DNA of 64,000 bases from Smallanthus sonchifolius (taxonomy: Eukaryota > Streptophyta > Magnoliopsida > Asterales > Asteraceae): NCBI GenBank assembly GCA_023525975.1, contig CM042040.1, forward strand, positions 52,049,486-52,113,485, written 5' to 3'. The notes under the pieces were generated by a model. It did no database searches and was not told the DNA's origin. It saw only the letters and a list, made by a program, of their open reading frames with translations. Made by a program: the position numbers and the translations under genes. Within the stretch, counting starts at the first letter, position 1. The number at the start of each line of letters is the position of its first letter. Shown here in pieces: positions 32,222 to 45,663 of the stretch.

Positions 32222-35211
32222 AGTTTAAGTTAACTCTTGGGATTGACTCGACTTACTCAGACAAGAGTTTCGCATCCTGCGTTCATTTCTAGTTCTTAGG
32301 GATAATCTTCAGTTGTTTCAATCGGTGATATATGATATCCACCACTTGTAATTAATGACTGCTTGTGGATGGAACTGGAATGAGCAGGTATCCTTTAATA
32401 AGAATTGCTAACAATCAATGACAAGCATGTCCCTATGAATTTACCAAAAAGATTTGAACCTTTATACTGTACCCCAAGATAAGAAAAAAAAATCAAGGAG
32501 TTATCGTCGAGGAATAGGTAGTTGGTTTAAAATATGAATCGGAATGATAAGTTATGCGAGGAATCTAAGCGTGACGTGGGTACGCTTGACATGGGTAATG
32601 AAGAAGTGCTAGATGGGGGTGTCGTTGTAACTATTCATTGTTCGTAGTAGTGACTGTCTACAACGATTAAAATAATTCGGATAAGGCCTACCCGCTTAGA
32701 GATGTTAGGATTAAATGAAGAGTAGTATGACGATCAAATCATTGAAGAGAATGACCGATCGATAGAAGGTTTTTTTTTTCAAAATCTACAACGTAGTGTA
32801 TCGAGATGAAAGTAATTACAACACCACGTGGTGGTAAGGTCATAACTAAAGTCCCATAAACTAACAAGGTAGGTTACCATCAAAGAAGAACAAAAGGATC
32901 TTATAGGATCTATTCTTCTTATCGATGCCTGATAATCATTTAGGATTAGTTATTGTTATTATTTTTTTTTACAATGAAGAGCGGATGTTTATAAGAGATA
33001 AAGACTTAATATGAAACTAAGATGGATTTAAAATATATTTATTTTCGGGTTCCACAAAATAGTTTCTGATCATATGGGAGTTTGCTCATTACAACAGGGA
33101 ATTGTCCTGACATGACCACCTTTGACGAAGTAAGGTTATCATTGTCATTGAATAAGAGATTCTCACCGAAATTGTATCAACCAAGGAGAGTTATAAGTTT
33201 AGTCTGATTGACCTAGACCACGGGTAGGTCATTAATCTTCTTAACTTCTTTTACTTGGACAGGGACGGTTCAGAGGAAGCTGATAGTGGTTGTCTAAGCC
33301 GTGAAGTAGATAACTATAATATAGAAGGAAATCTCAGAAACAGAGATTGATCTTGATTTTGACTGTAATTCTGATGAAATAGTTGTCGAGTCATCTACTC
33401 GAGGCAACGAAATCTCATGGTTCATCGAATCATCCGGATTTCTATAGTTCTTCCAAAAATTGAAGATGAACCCAGATGAAGAGGTAAGAGATTATCACAA
33501 TATTCGAGTATAGTCTAATTGATTTGGCATCAAGTGATTAAATGATAGACGGGGTGGATCTATTCATTGTCTTGTCATTGGTATTCTGAGAATCACAGAT
33601 GAAACAGTTGAATTTGAAGGTATGTTCATCATGGATGAAGATGATTGAGTTTCATAAAGAATGTTTGTGGGTCGTTGGTAGTCTGTTGATTAAAATAACA
33701 TCACCCTCGTATATTTTATAGACATTTGGTCGTCGAAGACGACTCATTTCTATCTATCACGGAGGGATCTGAAGCAATGAGGTTGTATGGTTTTTCATAG
33801 ATGAGCTAAACTCTAGACAAGGAGTGTCGGCTTCGTGTATGCCTGATAGTGGCAGACCACTCACTCCTAAGTTCTAGGACTCGTCTAATCATAAGTGTGG
33901 CATATGGATCATTAGAAATCATACAAAGTAAAGAGTTTACGTATGCACTTGTGATTGGGTGTTCCGACCCAAGAGTGATAGATTTTCATGAAAACTAAGA
34001 CTTCCACTCATCTATGTTTGAGTTTCCCACAATCGAAATTAGCAAATTTTAGGCTTGCCTCTTTGAAGTGAAGTATGATTAGATGATGTCTGTAAGGAAT
34101 GGTCATGGTTCACCCAAATTTTTGTGATTATAAGTCGAAATCTTCTGCATTAGACTTCGAGGAAAATCATGATGACCATTCATAATATAACGTAAAAGGA
34201 CGTGAAGAGTATATCGAAGGATAATTGAACTTTGTACGCACCAATTTAATATAGTACAAGAATGTACTAGGACAATTGCTAATAACTCGCCAAATGATAT
34301 AGATGAAATTAGACATACAAAAGACGTGTGAATGAAGATAATCGATGTCACGATTTGATGGGAATTTCGCATTGAATGAGTTGTTGTAATAGGAACAATT
34401 CAATAAAGGTAGGGAGTTAGGTGAGTTCATAATGTTAGTGGCCAATTGAAGTGTGGTCGAGATTGTCCCCAACATCAACGATTCTTGTAGATCTTATTGG
34501 GAATTCGGCTAGGAAGTACGAATAATGAGTTCGAAGAGTTGAAATATAGCTTGTGCATGGATATAAATTAGCACATATGTCGTCATGAGGTTCACACAAT
34601 TATGAGGTGAAAACATGTTCAAAGTGTTACGATCGTATCGGCATACCTTGACTAATGTCCAAAGATGATAGAGTTGCCACTAAGGATCGAAAGTCGAGAT
34701 CGTCAAGATCTTATGCCAGATTGTCGTTTCATTTAGACTTCTGAGTGGAAGGTCGGAGTTACGATGACGCAAATAATAGATGAACTGATAACTACGCCCA
34801 CGTCGTCAATAATAATTAACTATTACGTTATACACAGGTCAACACAATAGAATTTCCCAGAATTCACCAGTACCCGTAAATTCACAATTACGTGATATCA
34901 AGTGTAATTGTCAATTTACCTTACTTGATCACCCTAGCAGTCTCCCGTTGTGGGTCATATTGTAGGTGTCGATTGTTTCCACGTTGTTGCACGTATGTCA
35001 CATAATTGTTTCTAATATGAACGTAGCTAAAGATATTCTAGTGTAATCACACACACTAGTAATTGACTCAAGTCGTGCGACAACGGTTGGAATTTCTATA
35101 CTCGAGTCTTGGATGCTCATGATATAATGCAAGTCTTAGAAATCTTGGTCCCTAAATAACTCCGGTTAAAGCCTAGATGTCACTAAGGAGACCTAATTCG
35201 CTGAAACCATT
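32222..35211 (-). other. D interior without genes
   Basis: About 3 kb. The longest minus-strand ORFs (34103-34478) overlap in different frames, lack any domain I recognise and do not resemble the tail-anchored protein. No zinc knuckle, DSG, polymerase or integrase motif was seen. I find neither the GTGCAC loop nor the TGTTTGA hairpin here. Confidence 0.65.
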
Positions 35212-35224
35212 GGCTCTGATACCA
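35212..35224 (-). promoter_or_regulatory. D primer binding site
   Basis: Sense TGGTATCAGAGCC, three bases from the 5' LTR; initiator tRNA-Met type. Confidence 0.92.
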
Positions 35225-35227
35225 ATC

Positions 35228-35983
35228 TGTCACACCCCCAAATTTATTTACTTAATAAATAAATAAATTAAGGTTGTAACGATTGGTGACATTACACAAC
35301 AGCGGAAGCTAAAAAAAGAATTCTAAATATGTCGAACACTTGTCTTCATCTTCTAAGGGCTTAATCCAAATGTTTAACCTATTCTAACCGTGCCGAATGT
35401 ATTGCCTGAAAAACAAGCTCGAAAATGTCAACGCAATATTGGTGAGTTCACAGGTTTTAAATGAATACAATTGGTAAAACCATTTGTACGAAATCGTTTG
35501 GCAAAAACCATTTGTACGAAATCCTTCGACAAAAACTATTTGCACGAAATTGATTGTCAAAACTGTTTGTACGGGTACTATTAGCAAAATCCTTTACTCG
35601 AAATTTACTGGCAAAACCATTGGTACATATACCTTAGGCAAAACCTTTTGCTCGAAATTGTCTGTCAAAACCATTGATACGTATACCATTGGCAAAACCT
35701 TTTGCACGAAATTTACTTTATGCATATGATAAACATAACAAGTTAGCGGTTGATTCGTCGAACTCTAGCTAGCACTTACGAATTATGTGATGCACAAGCC
35801 TATAACCAAACCTTTAACGAATTCTCAAATTTCGCCGAATAGTAATGATGCACAAGTTCCAATTATTAACGCTCGCGTCAATAATTATATATATTCGGGA
35901 AGAAGAAAAATATAAGTTTGATTCATTGCAAAATAATAGCAGATTCATGCGTAGAAAATATTGTTCTTTACTTTGAAACATAG

Positions 35984-36033
<50 letters not shown>

Positions 36034-39018
36034 TAGATTTAGTTAAAAGAATAACCAAGTGTAAAGTACTTAAAGTTACTTCCGAATACCGATTGTATGT
36101 ATTACGTATATAATACTAATTTTCAATCTATCCATAGACTCGTATAATCAATCTTATCCCAGATATCTATATGTCGTCAAAGTATTAATAATATCAAAAT
36201 TAATAGTACTATGATAATTTGACAAGTAAATAATAACGGCATAATGTTAGTACATAGTAACGTCAATATACGAATTGTATTAGTACCAAAATCATGATAA
36301 CTAACCTTTCATCATATACGTACTACCATTAGTAAAATAATATTGTTAAATAAACGTTTATATATGTTTCATCAACGGTTGTTGTACCTAAAAGAGATAG
36401 GCTTGCTACTTATAAAAAAAATTAGAAATTATAGTTTCCCTAATGAGATAATTAAGGAAAATAATATTAGTTTAAAATCAATTCATAAATAAATTTCTAG
36501 TTTCGATACGAAAAACATTAGTATTATTGATAGTAGTTATGTTACTTAACTTATATATGAAAGCATTGTTTATCATACTAGCGATAATAATATTAACATT
36601 TTGCAACAAAATACTACGGCTAACTAATTTCAAAAGTATTATCTTAATCTTAAAAGGTTCTATTTATATAGTTATATATCTATACTTGATAAAATCATCT
36701 CTCATCTTACAATTAATTAGTTTACACTAATAATAAATGGGTTCGTGTCGGTATATTAAGTTTTGCGAATTAATCGAGAGGAATATACATATTTATGCAT
36801 ATATATATACACATATATATCAACATAAATCCGCCATTAATATCGTATGCATTTGATATAAAATTTCAATTGGTACTAAAAGTTATCATACTTTATGTTT
36901 AAGCAGTGTTTTAATAAAAATTAACCAAGATTTATAAAATTATTAACGGTCATGTTTGGTATGGAATTTATAGGTAAATATCTAAACGTATATCCGAAGA
37001 CTCGTATGTCATATTATTATTAATGTCGTGTTATTTATTTAAACAATTATGCACGTTTATTGACAAGTTCCAATAATTACAAATAAATCTCTCGTCCTCA
37101 TTACTTTCACGTTAATTGATTTCTTTTCATTTTTATCTCACACGCATTAGTTTTATTATTTTTATAATGCGTATGCAAATATATAAAAACTTTAGCACGC
37201 GTATATACCTTTCCGTACATTCCGTTTACAGGCCGACGCGTTCTAAACTTCACGGTTTACGTATTGACCACGTTTGACCGCCATTGACTCGGGTTTGAAT
37301 CATTTGACCAAGTTTGACCGTGACCCGTGACGTCATATCCTGTTCAAAAACGTGTGTTTAATGCCCGGGAATGAAACCCGACCACAAACTCAACCAATCT
37401 AGACAAAAATAACTAACAGTAATGTAACTCATTAGATTTTGACAAAACAAAACTCGAACCTTATAGATCGGGTCAGTAGAGCAATGATCAACACAAGATC
37501 TAGTCTGTTTGGGGCTCGTTGAGGACTCGCTAGAAAAATGGAATCCGTTTTCTTACCATGAGTCACCTGGAATATTAGATCTGACCACTGTCGCCTCTAT
37601 TTCTCAAAACCACCACCATGTGACGCCTTTATCCAGCGGCTACCGTCTTTTTCCGCCGCCGACAGTAGCTGTCGTAATCGGGGACTCACCAAGAGGCGTC
37701 ATCTAATGGTTTAATGGCACTAGCAACACAAATAGGCTATTAACGAGTGTATCCTATCAAGTAAATCGAAGAAAACTGTTGGATGTTACCTCTATTTCCC
37801 GAAACCGTCTCTTGAAGTGGCCGGAATCCTAGGCGCTGCCGTTACTGACCTGTCGGAAAGTCGGGTTTACACAGATCCAAACCCGAATCGTCTCCTGTAA
37901 CCAAATTCATCCTGGGCTTGGTCCATCGGAACCTAACAGTCGCTTGTCGCCGAGGAACAACCCGTTGCCGCCGCCACTCGCTGTCGGAGAACTAGCCTCC
38001 GCCATAGCCGCTTTCGTCTTCATCTTCCGTCGCCGCTACTGGGGGCGGAACCCTAGCAGCCTTTATTACCGGAAAAACGACTTGAAGCAGGAATAAGAAA
38101 AAATGGTGGTGGTTTCAGGAGGAGTGACAGGACGAGTGGTGGTGGTTGCGTGAGAGCCAAGTTGTAGCCTTTGCCCCTCGTTGGAGCCTGCCGGAGACGC
38201 GCCGGAGGTGACGGCCCTCCCCCTCTCTCCGATGTTCTTCCCCTCTCTCACTCTAGACTTCTCTCTCTCTAATTTAGGGGTAGGATTTGTGTAAAATGAG
38301 AGAGATGGAGGAGGTGAATCTTATTTATATCTAGGGTTTCAAGTGGGTGTGGGAGTGTAGGTGGATACCGCGTGTCAATACCCGTAACGTAAAACTTAAA
38401 CGTCACGTTTGGTAAACTTTGTGTTAGTATCCACTTCTTACGACATTAATAATAATTAATATTATTTAAACATTTAATTTACGAGGTTTCCGCTCTGACT
38501 CTCGTCCAGGCCGGTACGCGCCAGTACCGCGTGTCTAACGCGTTCGCTCGTTTTAACGTTTCACGCTCCATTAAAATTATTATTTCTCAAATAATATTAA
38601 TAGTAATTAAATAACGAAGATATAGATATTCACTTATATTATTTAATCATGTAAAGTAAAAAAATAACAGAATTTACGTTTACGCCGGTGTTAGTCATAT
38701 TCGCACGTTCTATGTCGTATGACTCACGTGTAAATATTAATATTTACTATTAATATTTATTATTAACACTTGGTGTTAAATGTAGCGTCGTTTGTCGGTT
38801 ACTAACCGTGAACGCGTTATTCAATTTAACCGTACCCCGAACGTAGTGCATAACCCTATGTGTTAATCATATGTTTTCTCGAATCATTCAGTGATCCGTC
38901 AAGTAAGGCCTCATATCAGGCTCGTCTATTGGGCCTTCAATCGGGCCGTTAATGGGCCGAGCCCGATTACGATGAATTAACTATCAACGTAATTTACCCT
39001 AACTTTAGGATTGTCACA
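35228..39018 (-). repeat. D 5' LTR (3791 bp)
   Basis: Sense TGTGACAATCC (39018) to GGGGGTGTGACA (35228). Contains the 27-bp repeat again (35466-35722), a TA run near 35990-36031, and a minus-strand TATA box near 38325-38335. It is shorter than the 3' LTR by a gap of about 430 bp near 35835-35850. The 39019-39023 target duplication follows. Confidence 0.92.
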
Positions 39019-40300
39019 CTTACTAAGTGCGCAGGCAGCAGGCTGGTTAAGCAAAGTCAGTATGTTTAGAATGATTAAACCGTTAGAGTCGGGATTGGGT
39101 CTGATGTGTAATTAACTACCTAATTCAGATCGGAAGTGACGTTTTTGGACCCTTGTTTAGGACAACCCAGATTAGCTTATCAGGTGAGTTCTATGTGCCC
39201 CCTTCTATGTTATGTGCAAATCAATTTAAATGTTTTGGGGCTGAAGTGTATACACTAAATGAATAAATGCTATGAATGTCAATGTGATCATACGTGGTAT
39301 ACAAATATATATATATATATACACCTATATACGAAAATGAATTATGAACAAAGAATGAAACTTATGATTATGAAGAATGAATGAAAGAATGACATAACGT
39401 AAATAAGTGAAGTCTTGCTTTATATTATATGTATATTGCATGTTATGAATGTATGTAAACGTTATGAATGCTTCTATGACAACGGCTACTTCGGTAGACG
39501 GACGACCACGTGACTATTTTGCAACCGGGATAAAAACGTTCCTTCGCAAGCTAGGACGTATAAGAAAGGTACTCATGGACGGTCGAAGCAAATGCCTTAT
39601 TACATGTAGAACGGTTGCATACATAATAGCCACGTGGGAAACAGATGCCCCAGGGCAGACGGGCGAATGACCGTACTCTGACGGTAGAACGGGTTAAGAG
39701 CGGACGGACAAAGGTTGTAGGACGGATTTTTGTATCGACGGACGGTTTTCTAGAGCCGGACGGTTTATGAAAAGGGCGACAACGGTAGCTCTCACTGCGA
39801 TGTCTTTGTGACATTCGCGACAAGTTTGATGGGTTGATCTCCCTTATGTTTATGGCCAAATGAATGTTCTCCCCAAGTAAGTATGTATGTACATATGTAT
39901 GTACTCAGTATGAATGTTATGTGAGAATAGTAAAGCAAAGAATATGTAAAGGCTCGAATGTTAAGTATATTATATATATATATATATATAATACTCATGA
40001 TAAGATAAATATTATGTATGATTGTCTTTAAACTAGAACTCATCTGCGTTAGCTGACTTTTAGTATACATTTCACGTAAAGGAAGAAAGGGTCGTGCGAT
40101 GGCGTGAAGGTTACCCGGCACGAGACTGGCATCCCACTTTAGTATATGTGTTAAGACAATGTTATGTTTTTAATGGTTAAGACTTCCGCTGTCATGTTAT
40201 GTAATGATTAAATTCGAATGTTTTAAATTTAAGTTCAGTAATTACGACTATGTTTATGAGTAAGTCCAATAAGTGAGGTTACCCGGGAAGGGGCCTTACA
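39019..40300 (+). repeat. Element C LTR, right fragment
   Basis: Continues 16897-17154 after D. Completes the split palindrome (TAAGTGCGC at 39024-39032), then a donor CAG|GTGAGT (GT 39184), a TA run, a stretch rich in ACGGACGG (39480-39760), a decayed branch/acceptor region (40040-40075, where the H acceptor AG reads AC), and the LTR end GGGGCCTTACA at 40300. The ORFs within are unsupported. Confidence 0.82.
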
Positions 40301-40301
40301 G

Positions 40302-43073
40302 GAAGTCTCATCCTCAAAGTTGACTAATTCAATTGTGACTCCTTTAGAGTTGTTGCATATGGATTTGATCGGACCTATTAGTGTCAAGAGTGAAGGTGGA
40401 AAATCTTATTGTTTGGTTGTGACTGATGATTACTCGAGGTTTTCTTGGGTAAAATTTCTTGCTTCTAAGGATGAAACAGCTGAACTTCTTAAGTTCCTAA
40501 TTGTAGGACTTGAGAAATTGTTCAACTTGTAAGTCAGGAGAATTCGGAGTGACAACGGTACAGAATTCAAGAATGGGAATTTGGGTTTATTTTGTTTGAA
40601 GAAGGGTATTCATCATGAATTCAGTGCTCCTTATGTTCCTTAACAGAATGGTGTTGCTGAACGGAAGAATTACACTCTCATTGAGACTGCTCGTACTATG
40701 TTATCTGATTGAAAATTGCCGGTTACTTTTTGGGCAAAGGCAGTAAATACAGCTTGTTATGTTCTCAATAGGGTTTTGACCGTGAAGAAACACAACAAAA
40801 CTTGTTATGAATTGCTGAAAAATCGAAAGCCTAACCTAGCGTATCTTTTGCCCTTTGGGAATCCATGTACCTTGTTAAAGACTCGCGATGTTCCTACTAA
40901 ATTCAGCACGAAGGCGATTGATGGAATTTTCTTGGGATATGTTGCTAATTCTCATAATAAGAGAGTGTTTAACAAAGAATCACGTCAAATTGAAGAATGG
41001 TTTCATATTGACTGTGATGATCGTTCTGTTCCTCAGGATACAAAAGGTCCTTCTTGGGCATTTGATTATGATGCATTATTCAGATCTTTCAATGTTACTC
41101 CTGCTGAAGCTGAAATACTCTATCAGTCCTACTGCAATGATGGTTCAACTGTCGATCCTCGTTCGGTTATTCCGATTGTGGGTATTCCTTTAGTTGATCC
41201 GAATGTAGCTTCAACTTCGGGTACAACACAACATGATGACTCTGACGATGATGAAACTGTGTTCCAGGAGTCTTCAAATGATATCCGGAACATAGTTGAT
41301 GATTCATCAGCATCGGCATCAGTTGAGGGGGAGTTGCCTTCAAATCTTGATGTTGTTATTCAAGCTTCCGATATTACTCAATCTTGTGTGCATAAGAATC
41401 ATCCAACTGACAATATTATTGGTGATTTGAATGCTGGTGTTCAAACAAGGCATCGTACACTTGCATAAAATTCATGTTTGTATTCTCAGATTGTGGATAC
41501 AGGTATCTTGGAGACATGTTTACATGCTTGCTTTATTTCTCAAACATAACCTAAGAATGTGGTTGAGGCTTTGGATGATGATTGTTGGATTGAGGCCATG
41601 CAGGAAGAATTGGCTCAATTTGATAAATTACATGTTTGGGATTTGGTTGACTTACCCAAGGGTTCAAGATCTATTGGCACAAAGTGGGTTTTCAAATGCA
41701 AACGGGATGATCGTGGAGTTGTGGTACGTAATAAGGCGAGACTTGTTGTCCAAGGTTTTAATCAACAAGAAGGCGTTGATTACATCGAAGTTTACGCTCC
41801 AGTTGCGAGGATTGAGGCGATATGCTTGTTTCTTGCTTATGCTTCTTTCAAGGGTTTCAAAGTTTTTCAATTGGACGTTAAGAGTGCTTTTCTGTATGAA
41901 AAGGTAAAGGAAGAGGTATATATGAAACAACCGCCTGGTTTTGAAGATCCCAAGTTTCCTAAAAAGGTATTTAAATTGGATAAAGCATTATATGGTCTTC
42001 ATCAGGCTCCTCTTGCTTGGTACGAAAATCTGTCGGTGCATTTACTTGAGAATGGATTTAAGCGTGGTCAAATTGATTCTACCCTTTTCATCAGAAAAGC
42101 AGGGGGAGAATTATTACTTGTTTAAATCTATGTTGATAACATAATTTTTGGATCGACGAATGTTGATCTATGTAAAGACTTTGAAAGAGTGATGAAGTTG
42201 AAATTCGAGATGAGCAGCATGGGAGAATTATCGTTATTTTTGGGTCTTCAGGTTGATCAAAAGGAGGATGGTTTTTATATTCATCAAACAAAGTATGTTG
42301 CTGATATTCTCAAGAAGTTTGATATGGAAAATGCTTTAGCTTTCAACACTCCAATTCCAGTTAATCACAAACTAGATTCTGACCTGAAAGGGAAAGAGGT
42401 GGATTGTCGACTATACAGAGGAATGATCGGGTCTTTAATGTATCTGAAAGCGTCACATCCAGATATTATGTTCGCAGTATGCTTGTGTTCGAGATTTCAA
42501 TCTAAGCCGAAGGAATCTCATTTGATTGTTGTAAAGCGGATTTTTAGATACTTAAAGGGTAAACCGAGGTTGGAATTATGGTATCCAATTAATTCTGACT
42601 TTGATTTTAAAGCTTTTATAGATTCAGATTATGGAGGTTGCGGTCTGGACAGAAAATCAACATCTGGTGGTTGTCAATTTCTAGGGAATAGACTTGTGTC
42701 CTGGGAATGCAAAAAGCAAACCTCAGTTGCAATTTCAACATGTGAGGCAGAATATATTGCAGCAGCCAGTTGATGTTCCCAAATCCTATGGATTCAACAG
42801 CAGTTGAGGGATTATGGTTTGAACTTTACAGGGACACCAATGATGGTTGACAACACAGCCACCATGTCGATCACAACAAATCATGTGAAACATTAAAAAA
42901 CAAAGCACATAGAGATTCGACATCATTTTATTCGTGATTGTGCAGAGAAGAAGCTGATTGAGTTGGTAAAAGTTCATACGGATGACAATTTTGCTGACTT
43001 GTTTACCAAAGCATTCGATCGTTCATGGTTTGAATTTCTTACTCAAATGATTGGTATGCTTAATCCAACATGA
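40302..43073 (+). pseudogene. pol: S integrase-reverse transcriptase-RNase H (Copia), broken by stops
   Basis: One frame carries the whole region. Integrase core: HMDLIGP and DDYSRFSWV, RSDNGTEF, and NGVAERKN supply the D, D and E of the catalytic triad. Then IFLGYV, a linker, RT (GTKWVFKCK, FQLDVKSAFL, ALYGLHQAPLAW) and RNase H (FIDSDYGG, ISTCEAEYIAA), ending LTKAFDRSW... at TGA 43071. In-frame stops include about 40530, 40641, 40710, 41466, 42123 and 42771. Several look like CAA to TAA or TGG to TGA. The RT active site reads YVDN instead of YVDD. The element can no longer copy or insert itself. Confidence 0.92.
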
Positions 43074-44640
43074 CAAAGGTTTTTCATGGAAGTTTTTCTT
43101 TTAGTTTTATAGATTATTTAAAAGTAAATAGTTTTATGCTTTATTTTTACCTAGTTTTCTTGCTTTCTGAAAAACTCAAACAAATTTGGAAAAGAGAAAA
43201 TCGGCACTTCTTGAAGTTAGAGAAGAAATGATAGTACATCAGTAGGTGATCACATATTCATGACCATAGATTGACTACCTGGTGTCTGTATTTATGATTG
43301 TGCTTACTTGATTTGATCTAAACTTCTAAAGTCTGCATAAACAGGAAATGATAGCTTCATGACTGCATGACATTTTATATATAATCTTTTAATTTGGATA
43401 TTTGCATGTGATTTGAATTGTCAGTAGGCTAGAAGCATTTTTAGTCGATTAGTAATGTGAAAACATAATGATCTACGTTACATTTGTGATTTGAACCCAT
43501 GGTATGCCGGGTGTGTGTGTTAAAAGATCATTATCAGATAAAGAATATGAGACTTTAAGTATTTCATGAGAACAGTATCGGACTATATTGATTAGCACAA
43601 TATTTCAGTTCACTTTACTGCCCATGTCCCGAAAAACATGCAATGTGAAGTTGGACTAAGATATGTCTCTGACAACTTGTTGGAACATATACTCACCCTT
43701 GGATCAATTATCTTGATTCCATTGAATATATCCAAATAACAGTTGGATCACATTACCCAGTATCATTGAGTCAATCGATTCCTTGATCATTCTTCTGTTA
43801 ATACGAATCATGATATTTCATCCAAAACCAAGCTATATGAATCATTCTGATTCAATATATCCTTCGGGGTCTAACTTCATTTATGTGCTAATTGAGATAG
43901 TCTCATCCTGGAGATTGATCTAAACTTTGCATAAGTCTCAATATGTCTTGAAGATAGTGCAATTTTACATTTCTGTTGGCATATTTGTGGGGTACACATT
44001 GTCTTCGTATAAATGGTACTAACTCACAAGAACGTGGGATAAAAACGCTTGAAGTTTCAAATCTTATAATACTGACAATTTGAATTGACATGTAGTATAT
44101 TGCAAATTCGGTATGAATAAGTTAGCATGTCATGATCTGATCTTGTTTACTTTGAAGTTTATCGCGTATCATTTCATAAATTTCTGAAAAGGAATGTTCA
44201 AAGATCATGAAAAAGAAAGATGTGATATCTGTGAGAGGTTAGTGTTTGAATATAAATTTCAAAAGATTTAATAGTTTCTGAAAACATGATGTGTTAGATC
44301 TGAGAAATTGTTTGCTGAAATATGATAAAATGATGAACAAATTGTTTGTTTGTTGAGCCAAATATCTGTGAATATGTAGAATGCCATAGGTCAACCCTTA
44401 GATTTGCTAGCGATTTTATATTCAGAATGGGTATGTGATACATCAAAGATACTGATATGATCTTCTTACTCGCAGTGTTTGACCAAAAATATGTGATTCT
44501 GTATGTACAGAGAAAAACCAAAAAGATTTTGATTTTAGTTGTTATATTGTTACTGCTTTAATCCATTAAGAAAAATTCAAAAAGATTTTGTTTTAATCTT
44601 CCATGAAAAATTCTTATAATTTTGGATTAAGTTGTGTATA
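43074..44640 (+). other. S non-coding region after pol
   Basis: About 1.6 kb with no supported ORF on either strand. It separates pol from the promoter-like region of the envelope-like gene and is longer than I would expect between pol and a 3' gene in this group. Confidence 0.5.
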
Positions 44641-44708
44641 GGTAGGTGAATGGATTGTCGGAAAAGGTGCAAAAAGGAAAAATTTCAAAATTTTGCTAAG
44701 TGTTGACA

Positions 44709-44810
44709 TAGGCGAACTTGCTATGTTCGCTTATTATGTTCGCCTGTTGTAGCGAACTTGTTAAGTTCGCTTAGCTTGGCGAACTTAACCTGATGCGTAT
44801 ATAAAGGTTT
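44709..44810 (+). promoter_or_regulatory. Palindrome cluster and TATA box upstream of the S envelope-like gene
   Basis: GCGAACTTGCTATGTTCGC (44712-44730) and GCGAACTTGTTAAGTTCGC (44752-44770) precede TATATAAAGG (44798-44807); more GCGAACTT half-sites follow to 44850 and again at 45197-45265. A TATA box about 0.6 kb before the envelope-like start suggests a separate promoter; the alternative is a relic of an inserted LTR. Confidence 0.5.
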
Positions 44811-44971
44811 GGGCGAACTTGACCATTCACTTGTTGATTTTGACTTGTGCGAACTTATTGAGCGACTTTACCTGTTCTGATCATTACTCGTTTATTTTTG
44901 AATTCGTGAGAGAGAAAGTGGTTAATTGTTTCTGGTTTCCTATTCAAAATCAAGTTGCGAATTCAACAAAG

Positions 44972-45384
44972 GTAAGATCATGTCATTTCATTCATCAATT
45001 AGGTGGTAATCGATGATTTTATCATCGGTTTTCATCGGAACTGTCATTATCATTTGTTCATCATAATTATGTGGATAAAACTAAAATTGAGTGTCCGTAT
45101 GCATTAATCAAGTGATGGGGATGTGATTTCGGTGTTTGATTGTGCTAATTACATCAAATGTGGTGAATTTGACTTCTGTGTCGATTCGTCTGTTTGAGCG
45201 AACTTGATCAGGCGAACTTAATAAGTTCGCCTCTTATAACTCAAAGCGAACTTGTTAAGTTCGCATAGGGGATTAGTGGTGTTTAGACTTGCAATTTTTT
45301 TCATATTTTTTTTTGAAGTTAATTTTTTTTTCTTTCTTTGTTATTTTGAAAAATTGTCAATGTCTAATCCTGTCTTTTGAGCAG
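44972..45384 (+). other. Putative 5' UTR intron of the S envelope-like gene
   Basis: Donor CAAAG|GTAAGATC (GT 44972-44973) about 165 bp after the TATA box; acceptor GTCTTTTGAGCAG ending at 45384, three bases before an ATG. A second acceptor, GTGTTTTTGCAG ending at 45793, lies three bases before the next ATG. Confidence 0.55.
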
Positions 45385-45387
45385 ATT

Positions 45388-45573
45388 ATGGATCGTCGTG
45401 TTGAATACAAACACAATCAGGTGGCATTACTTGATCCTGAATTGGCTGAAGCGGCAAATTATCAGGAGATAATCAATTTCTTAAATCGATCAAGAATACA
45501 TGATGCTTTCCCAAATCCTATGGATTCAACATCAGTTGAATTTCAAATTTCTGGAATTTTTCACCAAGTGTAG
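45388..45573 (+). pseudogene. S duplicated first exon of the envelope-like gene
   Basis: 61 codons (MDRRVEYKHNQVALLD to the stop at 45571). Residues such as Y-EI--FLNRSRI match the start of the next ORF (45797), so it appears to be a tandem copy of the 5' exon. It ends in a stop and is not followed by the rest of the gene; it may be an alternative or abandoned first exon. Confidence 0.55.
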
Positions 45574-45578
45574 TTCTT

Positions 45579-45663
45579 GCGCAATTAGCAAGTACGCAAG
45601 AAGTAATTCTTGCGTACTTGTTAAGTACGCAAGAGGAAAATCCTGCGTACTTGATAAGTACGC
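45579..45663 (+). repeat. S 33-bp hairpin array (GCGTACTT palindromes)
   Basis: Three 19-nt units start at 45579, 45612 and 45645, exactly 33 bp apart; the last two are perfect (8 bp, 3-nt loop, 8 bp). Period, stem and spacer are like those in the Ty3 LTRs C and I, although S is a Copia element. Confidence 0.85.

Larger units (their letters stand above)
17155..39018 (-). mobile_element. Element D: large LTR derivative without recognisable genes
   Basis: Flanked by CTTAC duplications (17150-17154, 39019-39023). On the minus strand: 5' LTR 39018-35228, primer site 35224-35212, about 3 kb of interior, polypurine tract near 32190, 3' LTR 32184-28215 and 17389-17155, interrupted by element E. No gag, pol or tail-anchored ORF can be read, matching the class called large retrotransposon derivatives. 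It shares the primer site, the intron hairpin and the polypurine-side hairpin with other elements here. Confidence 0.9.

Noticed and set aside
34103..34478. Two minus-strand ORFs in D as a possible third tail-anchored protein
   Set aside because: They overlap in different frames and show none of the shared blocks (SPVY, RDPYL, MGIP, EHRTET).
35988..36033. Long TA run as a regulatory element
   Set aside because: It is a simple microsatellite, shorter in the other LTR of the same element.
41431..41907. 158-codon ORF overlapping the Copia RT
   Set aside because: It is out of frame with the recognisable RT and carries no motif of its own.
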